A stretch of DNA of 51,236 nucleotides from an uncultured Hyphomicrobium sp. (GCF_902826555.1 NZ_CADEFI010000006.1:69723-120958), one strand, 5' to 3'. Counted from the stretch's first letter, positions 9,992 to 19,506 are shown. The notes: generated by a model from the sequence alone, not told the origin. Translations and numbers: made by a program.

Positions 9992-10891
9992 ATGTCCACG
10001 AAGCCCCCCGCCGCACGTATCGCCTACCAGGGCGAGCCCGGCGCCAACTCCCACCTCGCCTGCACCGAAGCCTATCCGGACTTCGAGCCTCTGGCCTATC
10101 CGACCTTCGAGGACGCACTGGCCGCCGTGAAATCCGGGGACGTTCTCTACGCCATGATCCCCATCGAGAACTCCGTCGCGGGCCGCGTCGCCGACATCCA
10201 TCACCTGCTGCCCAACGCCAATCTCTACATCGTCGGCGAGCACTTCCTGCGCGTGCGCCATCAGCTCATGGGCCTCAAGGGCACCTCGCTCGCGGCCGTC
10301 AAGAAGGTGATGAGCCATACCCAGGCCCTCGGACAATGCCGCAAGACGCTGCGAACGCTGGGTCTGACACCGGTCCCGGAAGCCGATACCGCCGGCTCCG
10401 CCCGCCTCGTCGCCGAGCAGAAGGATCCGTCGCTGGCCGCCATTGCCTCGAGACTCGCTGCCGAGATCTACGGGCTTGAAATCCTGCGCTCCGACATCGA
10501 GGACGAGCAGCACAACACGACACGCTTCCTCATTCTCGCCAAGGACCCGGACGACGCCGAGCCCGAGGACGGTCCGGTGATCACCACGTTCCTGTTCCGC
10601 GTCCGTAACGTGCCGGCCGCGCTTTACAAGGCCCTGGGCGGCTTCGCTACCAACGGCGTCAACATGACGAAGCTCGAAAGCTACCAGCTCGAGGGCAGCT
10701 TCAACGCCACCATGTTCCACGCCGATATCGAAGGCCACCCCGCCGAGCGCCTCGTTCAGCTCGCGCTCGAGGAGCTGTCGTTTTTCTCGAGCGAGGTTCG
10801 CCTGCTAGGCACCTATCCGGCGAGCCCCTATCGCATCGAGGCGGCGCGCGCCTCCGCGCCACCCATCGACCGGAACGGCAACCAGCGCTGA
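9992..10891 (+). CDS. pheA: Prephenate dehydratase
   Basis: Converts prephenate to phenylpyruvate in phenylalanine synthesis; 299 aa, monofunctional with no chorismate mutase domain. The catalytic periplasmic-binding-like fold starts RIAYQGEPGANSHLA and contains IPIENSVAGRV and the TRF substrate motif (HNTTRFLILA near residue 178). A C-terminal ACT domain (VPAALYKALGGFATNGVNM, then KLESYQ) should bind phenylalanine for feedback inhibition. The ACT motif reads ESYQ rather than the enterobacterial ESRP, as in other alphaproteobacteria. The SDR gene follows 10 nt later, suggesting cotranscription. Confidence 0.94.
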   Translation: MSTKPPAARIAYQGEPGANSHLACTEAYPDFEPLAYPTFEDALAAVKSGDVLYAMIPIENSVAGRVADIHHLLPNANLYIVGEHFLRVRHQLMGLKGTSLAAVKKVMSHTQALGQCRKTLRTLGLTPVPEADTAGSARLVAEQKDPSLAAIASRLAAEIYGLEILRSDIEDEQHNTTRFLILAKDPDDAEPEDGPVITTFLFRVRNVPAALYKALGGFATNGVNMTKLESYQLEGSFNATMFHADIEGHPAERLVQLALEELSFFSSEVRLLGTYPASPYRIEAARASAPPIDRNGNQR

Positions 10892-10901
10892 GGAAGACAC
10901 C

Positions 10902-11651
10902 ATGAGGCTCGCCGGCAAAGTCGCGATCGTGACCGGAGCGGGCTCTGGCTTCGGCCGCGGCATCGCCGAAGCCTTCGCCGAGGAGGGCGCCAAGCTCGTC
11001 GTCGCCGACATCGACGAGCGCCGCGCCAAGGACGTTGCCAAGGAGATCGGCTCGCGCGCCGTCGCCGTGACGGCAGACGTCGCGCGAAGCGCCGACGTGG
11101 CATCCATGATCCAAGCCGCCGTGAGCGCGTTCGGCGGCCTCGACATCCTGGTCAACAACGCCGGCATCACCCACAAGAACCAGTCGCTGATGACGGTCTC
11201 CGAAGAGGAGTTCGATCGCATCTACGCGGTCAACGTGAAGTCGATTTACCTGACCACGCTCGCCGCCGTGCCGGAGCTTGAGAAGCGCGGCGGCGGCTCG
11301 ATCATCAACACGGCCTCGACGGCAGGCGTGCGCCCGCGGCCCGGCCTCACCTGGTACAACGGCTCCAAGGGCGCGGTGATCGCGCTCACGAAATCGATGG
11401 CCGTGGAGCTGGCCCCGCGCAACATCCGCGTCAACGCCATCAATCCCGTGATCGGCGAGACGGGCCTGCTCGAAGAGTTCATGGGAGTTCCGGATACCGC
11501 CGAGAACCGCGCCCGCTTCATCGCCGGCATTCCGCTGGGGCGCATGTCGAAGCCGACCGACATCGCTAACGCGGCCGTCTTCCTCGCCGACCCGGCGTCC
11601 GCCTTCGTCACCGGCATCGCCATCGAGGTCGACGGCGGCCGCTGCATCTAA
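10902..11651 (+). CDS. SDR family NAD(P)-dependent oxidoreductase
   Basis: Classical short-chain dehydrogenase, 249 aa. The cofactor motif is TGAGSGFGRG at residues 12–21, with NNAG near 90, the catalytic Ser in INTASTAG and the YxxxK pair in YNGSKG near residue 153. The C-terminal VTGIAIEVDGGRCI is standard. Aspartate in VVADIDERRA after the second strand suggests NAD rather than NADP. The substrate cannot be read from sequence; 3-oxoacyl or sugar/alcohol dehydrogenases share this pattern. It sits 10 nt after pheA and converges on the rRNA methyltransferase gene. Confidence 0.9.
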   Translation: MRLAGKVAIVTGAGSGFGRGIAEAFAEEGAKLVVADIDERRAKDVAKEIGSRAVAVTADVARSADVASMIQAAVSAFGGLDILVNNAGITHKNQSLMTVSEEEFDRIYAVNVKSIYLTTLAAVPELEKRGGGSIINTASTAGVRPRPGLTWYNGSKGAVIALTKSMAVELAPRNIRVNAINPVIGETGLLEEFMGVPDTAENRARFIAGIPLGRMSKPTDIANAAVFLADPASAFVTGIAIEVDGGRCI

Positions 11652-11670
11652 GCAATCACGGTCGCAAGAG

Positions 11671-12483
11671 CTACAATTTGAGCGCGCCGCCGCGGATCTG
11701 GTACAGCGTCAGCGCCGTTGCCACCGCGAGGTTGAGGCTGTCGAGCTTGCCCGCCATCGGGATCTTCACCAGCCGCGAGCACGCCCGCGTCAGGCTGTCT
11801 GACAAACCGGGCCCCTCGCTGCCCATGATGAGCAGCACCGGCCCCTTGTACGCCGCACGCCGGAAATCCTCGCGGCCGTCGAGATGCGTGCCCACCACGT
11901 CGCCGCGCCAGTCCGCGCGCCAGGCCAGAAACTCTTCCCGCGACGCCTTGATCATGGGCACCGAGAATACCGATCCCATCGTTGCCCGCACCGCCTCTCG
12001 CGAATAGGGATCGCACGAGTTGCCGATCAGGATGACGCCCTTGGCGCCGACGGCATCCACCGTGCGGATGATGGTGCCCAGGTTGCCGGGATCGCGCACT
12101 TCTTCGAGCGCCAGCCAGCAGTCTTCGCTCGCAGCCTTTTTCGGAAGTCCGGTCCAGCGCTGCTTGAACACCCCCAGCATCGCCTGCGGATTGTCCTTCG
12201 AGGAGAGTTTGGACAGCACGTCCTCCGACACCTCGAGCACGTCCGCGCCGCCTTTGAGCGCCCAGCCGACGAGGCTGCGTGCGACCGGGCTCTCGGCTGA
12301 GCCTGCCTGATAGACGAGGCTCGTCGGCACGAAGCCCGCATCCCGGGCCGTCACGAGGATCGACGCACCTTCGACCACGAACAGACCCGTCTCGCGGCGC
12401 TCCTTGCGCATGTCGAGCGCCCGGATCGCCTTGATGCGATCGTTGGTGAGGCTCGTGATAAGGCGCGGCGCAGGTCCACTCAT
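11671..12483 (-). CDS. TrmH/SpoU-family RNA 2'-O-methyltransferase
   Basis: SPOUT-fold methyltransferase, about 270 aa, that would methylate a ribose in rRNA or tRNA. An N-terminal substrate-binding domain (LITSLTNDRIKAIRALDMRK) resembles RlmB and TsnR. The catalytic knot motifs are clear: DPGNLGTIIRT, LLIMGSEGPGLSD and IPMAGKLDSLNLAVATAL. I take ATG 12483 because upstream codons carry no conserved sequence and overlap the previous gene. It follows the class I methyltransferase by 10 nt, so two RNA-modifying enzymes are likely made together. The target nucleotide is unknown. Confidence 0.9.
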   Translation of the reverse strand: MSGPAPRLITSLTNDRIKAIRALDMRKERRETGLFVVEGASILVTARDAGFVPTSLVYQAGSAESPVARSLVGWALKGGADVLEVSEDVLSKLSSKDNPQAMLGVFKQRWTGLPKKAASEDCWLALEEVRDPGNLGTIIRTVDAVGAKGVILIGNSCDPYSREAVRATMGSVFSVPMIKASREEFLAWRADWRGDVVGTHLDGREDFRRAAYKGPVLLIMGSEGPGLSDSLTRACSRLVKIPMAGKLDSLNLAVATALTLYQIRGGALKL

Positions 12484-12493
12484 GACGGCACGC

Positions 12494-13432
12494 TCATGAC
12501 GACCACCGCACGAACAGCGAGGTCGGCACGGCTGCGCCGCCACCCTCCGCCGAGAGCGCCAGCTCGCCCGCCGTGAGCCGCCCGCCGCGTCCCGCGAGCA
12601 CGTCTGCCGCAAGCTGCTCGAAGGCCAGCGCGGATGCGCGGATGGCATAAACCGTAAGAACCAGCGCCGAGGTCTCGGCCGCGAGAAGCAGCGCTGCGTT
12701 CCTCATCAACCCCGGCAATCCCTGGAACAGGTCCCAGACCTCGCCCTCGGGGCCACGCCCGAACTTCGGCGGATCGATCAGGATGGCGTGGTAGGTTTTG
12801 CCCCGCCGCACCTCGCGCGCGACGAACTTGGCGGCGTCGTCCAGTATCCAGCGGATCGGCGCGTCCGCGAGCCCCGACGCAGCCTGGTTCTCCTTGGCCC
12901 ACTGGATCGCCTTTTTCGACGCATCAACGTGCGTCACCTCCGCTCCGGCTTTGGCCGCCAGGAGCGACGCTGCCCCCGTGTACGCAAAGAGGTTGAGCAC
13001 GCGCGGGCGCTCACCCTCGACCCGCCCGATCTGCTCCAGCATCCAGTCCCAGTGCGGCCCCTGTTCGGGAAACAGGCCCACATGCCAGAGTCCCTGCAAT
13101 CGGCAACTCACGGTCACGTCGCCGACCGCAACCGGCCACCGCTCGGGCACCGGCTTGTCGAGCCGCCACTTTCCCTTCTCTTCGTCGTCCGCCGACGCCG
13201 AGAACACGCCATGCGCTTTGGCCCACACGTCTGCCCCGCGCTGCCGGCTCCAAAGCGCCTGTGGTTCGGGGCGATCGACGACGATGCCGCCGAAACGTTC
13301 GAGCTTGCGGCCGTCGCCGCTGTCGATCAGCGCGTAGCCCTTGGGACCCTCCGTGCGGATCACGTCGAGGCGCCCGCTGCGCTCGAGCGCACGCGTCCGC
13401 CGTTCGGCCGTATGTCCGTCGCTCTTCACCAC
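12494..13432 (-). CDS. Class I SAM-dependent methyltransferase, RlmI/RlmK-like
   Basis: Predicted rRNA methyltransferase, 312 aa from a GTG start. The N-terminal third is a small beta-rich domain; the Rossmann part has VLNLFAYTGAASLLAAKAGA for SAM binding (near residue 155), VDASKKAIQWAKEN, and the catalytic-loop motif ILIDPPKFGRGPEGEVW near residue 225. The DPPKF signature is shared by RlmI (m5C1962) and RlmK/L-type enzymes. It lies 36 nt after aat and 10 nt before the SpoU enzyme. The exact position modified is not predictable. Confidence 0.85.
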   Translation of the reverse strand: MVKSDGHTAERRTRALERSGRLDVIRTEGPKGYALIDSGDGRKLERFGGIVVDRPEPQALWSRQRGADVWAKAHGVFSASADDEEKGKWRLDKPVPERWPVAVGDVTVSCRLQGLWHVGLFPEQGPHWDWMLEQIGRVEGERPRVLNLFAYTGAASLLAAKAGAEVTHVDASKKAIQWAKENQAASGLADAPIRWILDDAAKFVAREVRRGKTYHAILIDPPKFGRGPEGEVWDLFQGLPGLMRNAALLLAAETSALVLTVYAIRASALAFEQLAADVLAGRGGRLTAGELALSAEGGGAAVPTSLFVRWSS

Positions 13433-13468
13433 GTCCGAGGGGATCCTGCGTTCGCCGCGCCACCGAGG

Positions 13469-14152
13469 TTAGCGGGCGTTGTCCTGTGCCTGTTCGATGA
13501 TATCGAGGATGGCCGCACCCGACGCATCGGGCGGCACCCGCATGAAGTCCGCTTTCTGCCCCAGCGCGCTGTCGAGATGACGGTGAAAGTCCTCCCTGTC
13601 GATCTCGATGGTGCCGAACTGCCGCAAATGGTCGGTGACGAACTGCGTATCGAGCAACGTAAACCCGCCGCCGATCAGACGCCCCGCCAAATGCACGAGC
13701 GCAATCTTGGACGCATCCCGGACATACGAGAACATGCTCTCGCCGAAAAACACCCCGCCGAGCGCCACGCCGTAGAGCCCGCCAACCAGGCGCTCGCCCT
13801 CCCACACCTCGACCGTGTGGCAATGCCCGAGCCGGAACAGATCCCGGTAAAGTCCGCGGATCCGCGCGTTGATCCAGGTCGAACGCCGCCCGGCCCGTTC
13901 CGCCGCGCAGCCCTCGATGACGCCTTCGTAGTCCGTGTCGATGGAGACCCTGAGCACGCCCTGCCGTACCGTCTTGGCCAGCCGCTTCGGCACATGCATG
14001 GCGCTGAGAGGCAGGATGCCGCGATGCTGCGGCTCGATCCAATAGAGAGCCGGATCGTCGGCGCTTTCGGCCATGGGGAAGATGCCGCAACTGTAGGCCT
14101 TGAGCAGGACCTGCGGCGTGATCTCGATCATGATGTCGTCGCGCGACGCCAT
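13469..14152 (-). CDS. aat: Leucyl/phenylalanyl-tRNA–protein transferase
   Basis: Transfers Leu or Phe from aminoacyl-tRNA to N-terminal Arg or Lys of proteins, creating an N-degron for ClpS/ClpAP. 227 aa from ATG 14152 (GGGAG about 10 nt upstream); a TTG at 14173 and ATG 14131 are in frame. Canonical motifs are present: [47 protein letters not shown] and the catalytic strand [12 protein letters not shown], which keeps the Asp-x-Gln pair that I recall as Asp186/Gln188 in E. coli. It lies downstream of accC, as in many Hyphomicrobiales. Two divergent relatives lie at 39634 and 40607. Confidence 0.94.
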   Translation of the reverse strand: MASRDDIMIEITPQVLLKAYSCGIFPMAESADDPALYWIEPQHRGILPLSAMHVPKRLAKTVRQGVLRVSIDTDYEGVIEGCAAERAGRRSTWINARIRGLYRDLFRLGHCHTVEVWEGERLVGGLYGVALGGVFFGESMFSYVRDASKIALVHLAGRLIGGGFTLLDTQFVTDHLRQFGTIEIDREDFHRHLDSALGQKADFMRVPPDASGAAILDIIEQAQDNAR

Positions 14153-14270
14153 CAACGAATTGCTCCCGTGCAAACTCCTACGACCGGCCCCCGAGCCAAA
14201 ACCCGAATTCTAACGAACTTATGATTCGAAGTGGACCCTGTCCATCAAAGCACCATCCGTCGCTACGGGC

Positions 14271-15611
14271 TTAGCTCTTGCCGAGATACTTCTCCAGCCA
14301 ATGGATGTCGTAGAGACCGTTGGCGATGTCGGGCTGCCGGATCAGCTCGTTGAACAACGGGATGGTTGTCTCGATCCCGTCGATGACGAACTCCGAGAGC
14401 GCACGCCGGAGCCGCATCAGGCACTCGTTGCGGTTCTTGCCGTGCACGATCAGCTTGCCGATCAAGCTGTCGTAGAACGGCGGGATGCGATAGCCCTGAT
14501 AGACACCGCTGTCGACGCGCACGCCGAGCCCACCGGGCGGATGCCAGTACGTGATCTGCCCCGGCGACGGGCGGAAGGTGCGCGGGTTCTCCGCGTTGAT
14601 GCGGCACTCGATGGCATGCCCCGAAAAGGTGATCTCCTCCTGCTTGTAGGAGAGGTTCGCCCCGGAGGCGACGCGCAGCTGCTCGAGCACGAGGTCGATG
14701 CCGGTGACGGCTTCCGTCACCGGATGCTCGACCTGGAGCCGCGTATTCATCTCGATGAAGTAGAACTCGCCGTCCTCGAACAGGAATTCGACCGTGCCCG
14801 CGCCGCGATACTTGATCTTCTTCATCGCCGCGGAGACGACTTCGCCGATCTTCTTGCGGGATTCGGCGTTGAGTGCCGGCGACGGGCTCTCCTCCAGAAT
14901 CTTCTGATGACGCCGCTGCAGCGAGCAATCGCGCTCGCCAAGGTGCACGGCGTTGCCGCGGCCGTCGCCAAACACCTGAATCTCGATGTGGCGCGGCTTC
15001 TGCAGATACTTCTCGATATAGACGGAATCGTTGCCGAACGCCGCTTTGGCTTCCGCCCGTGCCGTCGACAGCGCCAGGCCAAGGTCGGCCGCCGTGTGCG
15101 CGACCTTCATGCCGCGCCCGCCGCCGCCGGCCGTGGCCTTGACGAGCACCGGGAAGCCCATGTCTTTGGCGATCTTCATCGCCTGGGCCTCGTTCACGAC
15201 CTCGCCTTCGGACCCCGGCACCACCGGAATGCCGAGCTTCCTGGCGGTCTCCTTCGCGGTGATCTTGTCGCCCATGATCCGGATGTGCTCGGAGGTGGGC
15301 CCGATGAAGGTGATCGAATGCTCTTCCAGGATTTCGGCGAAGCGGGCGTTCTCCGACAGGAAGCCGTAGCCCGGATGCACGGCATCGGCGCCCGTGATCT
15401 CGCAGGCAGCCAGCAAGCGCGGGATATTGAGGTAGCTGTCGCTCGCGGGCGGCGAGCCGATGCACACGCTTTCGTCGGCGAGCCGCACGTGCATCGCGTC
15501 GGCGTCCGCCGTCGAATGCACCGCAACGGTCGCAATGCCGAGCTCCTTGCACGCACGCTGGATGCGCAGCGCGATCTCACCCCGGTTGGCAATCAGAACC
15601 TTGTCGAACAT
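14271..15611 (-). CDS. accC: Acetyl-CoA carboxylase, biotin carboxylase subunit
   Basis: ATP-dependent carboxylation of biotin on AccB, first half-reaction of acetyl-CoA carboxylase in fatty acid synthesis. 446 aa, the usual length. The start [20 protein letters not shown] is diagnostic; the ATP-grasp glycine loop AGGGGRGM lies near residue 165, [12 protein letters not shown] carries the bicarbonate/ATP contacts, and [14 protein letters not shown] near 288 is the family signature. The C-terminal domain has [17 protein letters not shown]. It lies 93 nt after accB in the conserved aroQ-accB-accC order; the spacer contains an unusual inverted repeat. Confidence 0.97.
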   Translation of the reverse strand: MFDKVLIANRGEIALRIQRACKELGIATVAVHSTADADAMHVRLADESVCIGSPPASDSYLNIPRLLAACEITGADAVHPGYGFLSENARFAEILEEHSITFIGPTSEHIRIMGDKITAKETARKLGIPVVPGSEGEVVNEAQAMKIAKDMGFPVLVKATAGGGGRGMKVAHTAADLGLALSTARAEAKAAFGNDSVYIEKYLQKPRHIEIQVFGDGRGNAVHLGERDCSLQRRHQKILEESPSPALNAESRKKIGEVVSAAMKKIKYRGAGTVEFLFEDGEFYFIEMNTRLQVEHPVTEAVTGIDLVLEQLRVASGANLSYKQEEITFSGHAIECRINAENPRTFRPSPGQITYWHPPGGLGVRVDSGVYQGYRIPPFYDSLIGKLIVHGKNRNECLMRLRRALSEFVIDGIETTIPLFNELIRQPDIANGLYDIHWLEKYLGKS

Positions 15612-15638
15612 TCTTTTGTTTTAGGCGCTGAGCCAGTT

Positions 15639-15687
15639 GGGCAGTGAGGCAGCGGGATTGGACACCGCGACTGCCTACTGCCCGCTG
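15639..15687. repeat. Overlapping inverted repeats between accB and accC
   Basis: GGGCAGT (15639) and AGGCAG (15647) pair with CTGCCT (15671) and ACTGCCC (15677), giving 13 bp with one bulged G. A second, mutually exclusive pairing joins CAGCGGG (15650) with CCCGCTG (15681), 7 bp perfect. No U-run follows, so this is not an ordinary terminator. It lies in the accB–accC spacer and could set the ratio of the two subunits, or be a REP-like element. Confidence 0.5.
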
Positions 15688-15704
15688 TCTACGGCCTATC
15701 TCCC

Positions 15705-16199
15705 TTATTCAATGATCACGAGCGGCTCGCCGAACTCCACCGGCTGGCCGTTCTCGATCATGACGGCCGTGACGGTGCCCGCGCGCGGGGCGGGAATCTG
15801 GTTCATGGTCTTCATCGCTTCGATGATCAGCAGCGTGTCGCCCTGCTGAACGCGACTGCCGACTTCCACGAACGGCGGCGCCTTTGGATCAGGCGAGCGA
15901 TAGGCGGTGCCGACCATTGGCGACTTCACGGCGCCCGGATGCTTGGCAGGGTCTGCCACGCCGGGAGCCGCAGGGGCTCCAGGACCAGCCGGTGCTCCTG
16001 CCGGTGGCGGAGCGCTTGCGGGCACATAGGCCGCGGTCGGCACGCTCGCCGCAACCGTTACCGACCGGGCGACGCGAAGCTTGAGACCGCTTTTCTCGAT
16101 CTCGATCTCCGAGAGCCCAGTATCATTGAGGAGCTGCGCAAGCTCCTTGATGAGTTTCTTCTCCTCACTCGGCTTCTCGGCCTCGTCTTTCGCCGTCAT
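15705..16199 (-). CDS. accB: Acetyl-CoA carboxylase, biotin carboxyl carrier protein
   Basis: Carries biotin for acetyl-CoA carboxylase. From ATG 16199 the protein is 164 aa, the normal size; a GTG at 16256 would add a Lys-rich 19-residue leader. The N-terminal segment [20 protein letters not shown] and the Ala/Pro-rich linker (residues 60–90) are typical. The biotinyl domain has [13 protein letters not shown] and the biotinylation site [11 protein letters not shown] near residue 130, where Lys is modified. EAMKTMN rather than EAMKMMN is common in alphaproteobacteria. It is cotranscribed with aroQ upstream and accC downstream. Confidence 0.95.
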   Translation of the reverse strand: MTAKDEAEKPSEEKKLIKELAQLLNDTGLSEIEIEKSGLKLRVARSVTVAASVPTAAYVPASAPPPAGAPAGPGAPAAPGVADPAKHPGAVKSPMVGTAYRSPDPKAPPFVEVGSRVQQGDTLLIIEAMKTMNQIPAPRAGTVTAVMIENGQPVEFGEPLVIIE

Positions 16200-16262
16200 G
16201 CGCGCTAGCCCTTTCCCTTTCGGCTTCTTGTCGCTGTCTTTGGTTTTTCGTTTCACCGTAGT

Positions 16263-16700
16263 CTATGCCACCAGTTTTGCCATCGCTTCGAGCGCGAGCT
16301 CGTAGCCTTGGACTCCAAGACCACAGATGACGCCCTTGGCGCCAAGGGACACATAGGAATGGTGACGAAAGCTCTCGCGACGGAAAATGTTCGACAGATG
16401 CACCTCGATCACCGGCACCTCGGCCGCTGAGAGAGCATCGAGAATGCCGATAGAGGTATGCGTGAGCGACCCCGCATTGAGGATGATGCCGGAGGCTGCG
16501 CCCCGCGCCTCCTGGATCCAGCCGATAAGCTCGCCCTCGTGGTTGCTCTGCCGGAATGCGATCGAAAGCCCAAGCGCCGCCGCACGGGCTTCCGCTCGCT
16601 TGCGTACGTCGTCCAGCGTATCGCGGCCATAGATCTCCGGCTCGCGCACGCCGAGCATGTTGAGGTTCGGGCCGTTGAGGACGAAAACCGGTTTGGCCAT
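16263..16700 (-). CDS. aroQ: 3-dehydroquinate dehydratase, type II
   Basis: Third step of the shikimate pathway, 145 aa, the standard size for the dodecameric type II enzyme. Motifs include [20 protein letters not shown] with the catalytic Tyr, [30 protein letters not shown] with the catalytic His region, and [19 protein letters not shown]. It precedes accB closely on the same strand, a conserved pairing in this group. The promoter of aroQ-accB-accC should lie in 16701–16909, together with a strong inverted repeat. Confidence 0.96.
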   Translation of the reverse strand: MAKPVFVLNGPNLNMLGVREPEIYGRDTLDDVRKRAEARAAALGLSIAFRQSNHEGELIGWIQEARGAASGIILNAGSLTHTSIGILDALSAAEVPVIEVHLSNIFRRESFRHHSYVSLGAKGVICGLGVQGYELALEAMAKLVA

Positions 16701-16864
16701 TGCGAGGTCGGTCTAAGCAGGCTGAGGATGTCGGGAGAGGAACCGTGTCGCGGACGTTTCCGCCCGCGAGCAAAAGCCTCCCCGGCAGCCGAGGAAGCCC
16801 GTAAGGTTCCCTAGCAGCTTTACCGCAGCCGCGAAAGGACGCCAAGCCAAAGGTTGTTGGGACC

Positions 16865-16890
16865 GTTTACCGGCGTAAAAGCCGGTAAAC
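16865..16890. repeat. Perfect 10-bp inverted repeat between dsbA-like gene and aroQ
   Basis: GTTTACCGGC (16865–16874) and GCCGGTAAAC (16881–16890) form a perfect hairpin with loop GTAAAA. Neither strand has a U-run after it. It lies 20 nt past the stop of the DsbA-like gene on the minus strand and so may be a transcript-end or stability structure, or an operator ahead of aroQ. Confidence 0.6.
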
Positions 16891-16909
16891 GCAGGCAAAT
16901 CAAAGGCCT

Positions 16910-17764
16910 TTAGCAATAGTTGCAGCCGGCCTTCCTCAGATCCACCACATGTCCTTCCAGCACGTCGAAAAGGTTGTCGGGGGCCCCCCCGATAGCCTTG
17001 TCGCCAACCAGGAAGTGGGGCGTGCCGTTGATGCCGAGCTTATTGGCCAGATCCTTGACGCGGTCGATCTCCGCTTTGACCTCCGGCGAGGCCATATCGA
17101 CCCTGAGTTTCACCATGTCGAGGCCGTGCTTTTCGGCGACCTTGAGTGCCACGGCCTCGTTGACCGCCCCCTTGGTCTGAATGAGGTCGCGGTGGACCTC
17201 CCAATATTTGCCCTGCATCCGCGAAGCGAGTGCGACCCGCGCCGCCTGCTCGGAGCCTTCGGTCAGGATCGGGAACTCCTTGAATACGACGCGTACGTTC
17301 TTGTCCTGCTCGACCAGCTTGGCCACCTCGGCGAAGCCGCGCTTGCAGTAGCCGCAGTTGTAGTCGAAGAACTCGACGACCGTGATGTCGCCGTCCGGGT
17401 TTCCGGCCACCGGGGCGTTGGGCGCGCGATAGATCTCCTTCGCATGCTCTGCCACCATCTTCTTGGTGCGCTCGGCTTCCTGATCCGCCATCTTTTTCTC
17501 GAGCGCGGTCTGGATCTCGAGGAAGATCTCGGGATTCTCGACCAGATAATCTTTGACGATACCCTCGATCGCCCTCTTCTGATCCGGTGAGAACGACGTC
17601 GTGTTGGCACCGATCAAGCCCGCGGTCTGCGGCGATCCGCTGTCCTTGCCGTCGCCTGCGAGCACGAACCAGAGGCCCGCGAGCAGAAGCAGCGGAGCGG
17701 CGATAAGCGCGCCGAGACTGAGCCGCGAAGGCGGGTTCGGCTTGTCGGAATCGGGGTCTGTCAT
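16910..17764 (-). CDS. DsbA-family thioredoxin-fold oxidoreductase, membrane-anchored
   Basis: Periplasmic disulfide-handling protein, about 284 aa. From ATG 17764 a short acidic cytoplasmic tail is followed by one membrane anchor (LGALIAAPLLLLAGLWFVLA), a helical segment with EKKMADQEAERTKKM, and a DsbA/DsbG-type thioredoxin domain. The active site is CGYCK in FFDYNCGYCKRG near residue 145, and the cis-Pro loop is NGTPHFLVGDK. The C-terminus CNYC adds a second CxxC pair at the very end of the protein, which is unusual and may be a second redox or metal site. It resembles the Com1/BdbD class. Its substrate is unknown. Confidence 0.88.
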   Translation of the reverse strand: MTDPDSDKPNPPSRLSLGALIAAPLLLLAGLWFVLAGDGKDSGSPQTAGLIGANTTSFSPDQKRAIEGIVKDYLVENPEIFLEIQTALEKKMADQEAERTKKMVAEHAKEIYRAPNAPVAGNPDGDITVVEFFDYNCGYCKRGFAEVAKLVEQDKNVRVVFKEFPILTEGSEQAARVALASRMQGKYWEVHRDLIQTKGAVNEAVALKVAEKHGLDMVKLRVDMASPEVKAEIDRVKDLANKLGINGTPHFLVGDKAIGGAPDNLFDVLEGHVVDLRKAGCNYC

Positions 17765-17846
17765 AAAGGCTCCATGTGCATGACGCGCGAACAACGCCTG
17801 TCCGGCGCTCTACGGTTAGGATCAGGGAACAAGCGCTCGCATCACG

Positions 17847-19244
17847 TTACGTTTGCGGCTTGTAGTTGATGATGTCGTCGGCTTTCACCCAATCGGGTGA
17901 GCCGGGCTGAAGACCGCCTTGCGCGCGCTTGGCGAACTCCTGCGCTTGCTTTACGGCGCCAAAGTAGAAAAGTCCCTGCGCCCGCGCGAGCTCGGACTGA
18001 GGCAGCAAGCCCTTGTCGTAGTACGCCTGGGCCAACGTTTTGGCGGCCGTTGTAGTGTAGGGCTCGCGCTGAACGGCCTTGCGCAGGAGATTGATGGCCT
18101 CGTCCGAAAACTGCGGCTCTTTGGTTTGCAGAAGCGACTGAGCCAGCTGCACGCCGACCAGCGGCGCGTCCCCCTTGTGGAGTTGCAGCGACTTCCGAAG
18201 CGGCGCGATGGCTTCTTTCGGCCGGCCGGCTTTCTGCAGGAAATCGCCCTTGATCTCCCAGAAGTAGGGATTGGTCGGATAGTCGCGGATCAGCGAATCA
18301 GCTCCCGCCAGCGCCTGGTCGAGCCCACCGGCCCCGAGCCGGAACGAGGCGATCGCGCGGGCATACCTGGCCGGCAGGCTGGTGTCCGATGCCGGATAGC
18401 GGTTGAACACGATCGATGGCGGTTCCATGTAGCCCGAGAGCTTGGCGCGCATCATGTCGTGGCGCAGCTGCAGCTCCGGGGAATCCTTGTTTTTGTAGTA
18501 CGGACTGGTCTCCACCAGCTGCCTCAACCGCGCAAGGCGGTCCGTCGCCACCGGATGCGTGCGCGCGAACGCATCCCGATGCGCGTCCGAGAACAGCTCC
18601 TGGCCGGCGAAGCGCTCGAAGGTCGAGAGCATCCCGAGACCGGATTGCTGCGTCGCATCGAGGAATTTGAGGCCAGCCTGATCGGCAGCCGATTCCTGCG
18701 AGCGCCGCTCCGCCGTGAGCCCGCGCATGATGAGCTCGTTACCGCCCATCATCACGCCCTGCCCAGCGCTGCCGACCTCCTGGTTGCCCGAGGCTGCGCC
18801 CCCGATCATGGCACCGATGCCGAGCAGCTGGATGAGCAGAGCCCGTGTTTGATCCTTGGCGATGCGCGCGCGCAAAGCCGCCATGTGCCCGCCGGAGATA
18901 TGGCCCGCCTCGTGCGCGATCACGCCGATCACCTCGTTCGGGGTGTTCGACTGCATCAGCGTGCCGGTGTGCATGAATACGTTGCGCCCGTCGATGACGA
19001 ACGCGTTGAAGGCCTCGTTGTTGACGATCCTGACCGTGACGCGGCCCGTGCCGAGCCCGGCGGCCCGGAAGATGCTCTGCGAGTAGTCGTTGAGAAGAAG
19101 CTCGATCTCAGTGTCGCGAATGAGCGGCAATCCCTGGGCGCGCGCGGAGCCGGCAGGCCAGAGTCCGGCGAAAATCCCGGCCACGAGACCGACCACCAGA
19201 AGAGTGCGGAAAGAAAACTTTGATTGGGATGTCGTCATGCTCAT
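17847..19244 (-). CDS. M48 family metalloprotease with TPR repeats (BepA/YfgC-like)
   Basis: Periplasmic zinc protease/chaperone that in E. coli (BepA) assists and degrades outer-membrane protein intermediates. 465 aa from ATG 19244 (19238 also possible). A signal peptide (FSFRTLLVVGLVAGIFAGLW, cut near SARA-QG) precedes the M48 domain: NAFVIDGRNVFMHTGTL, then HEAGHISGGH as the HExxH site near residue 120 and RSQESAADQAGLKFL supplying the third ligand Glu. The C-terminal half holds TPR-like repeats (GRPKEAIAPLRKSLQLHKGD and similar). It is divergent from the aminotransferase gene, leaving a 262-bp promoter region. Confidence 0.9.
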   Translation of the reverse strand: MSMTTSQSKFSFRTLLVVGLVAGIFAGLWPAGSARAQGLPLIRDTEIELLLNDYSQSIFRAAGLGTGRVTVRIVNNEAFNAFVIDGRNVFMHTGTLMQSNTPNEVIGVIAHEAGHISGGHMAALRARIAKDQTRALLIQLLGIGAMIGGAASGNQEVGSAGQGVMMGGNELIMRGLTAERRSQESAADQAGLKFLDATQQSGLGMLSTFERFAGQELFSDAHRDAFARTHPVATDRLARLRQLVETSPYYKNKDSPELQLRHDMMRAKLSGYMEPPSIVFNRYPASDTSLPARYARAIASFRLGAGGLDQALAGADSLIRDYPTNPYFWEIKGDFLQKAGRPKEAIAPLRKSLQLHKGDAPLVGVQLAQSLLQTKEPQFSDEAINLLRKAVQREPYTTTAAKTLAQAYYDKGLLPQSELARAQGLFYFGAVKQAQEFAKRAQGGLQPGSPDWVKADDIINYKPQT

Positions 19245-19506
19245 GGATCGTTCAAAGGATCGCGCGGGACAGCTTCCGGACATCTGACTGGACGAAGTAG
19301 ATGGGCATAGTGCGCCCGCCAAAGCAAGACTGCGGGCGAAGCTCTGGTCAGCCTTGCGGCGGCCCCCTATAAGCCCTGCGGAGACGGCAATCGAAGCCGA
19401 TTTTGCAAGGCGCCGGAAACGGTTGCCGAAGCGCCAGCGTCGGTTTCGAGTTTCAATACGGCCAAAGGAAGGCGCTTTGCGCCCGAACGAGCCCCGAGGC
19501 GGATCG

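Noticed and set aside
9011-10738. 575-codon open frame antisense to kdsB and pheA
   Set aside because: It mirrors the codon pattern of two clearly conserved genes on the other strand, has no known motif or ribosome-binding site, and is the usual shadow frame of high-GC DNA.
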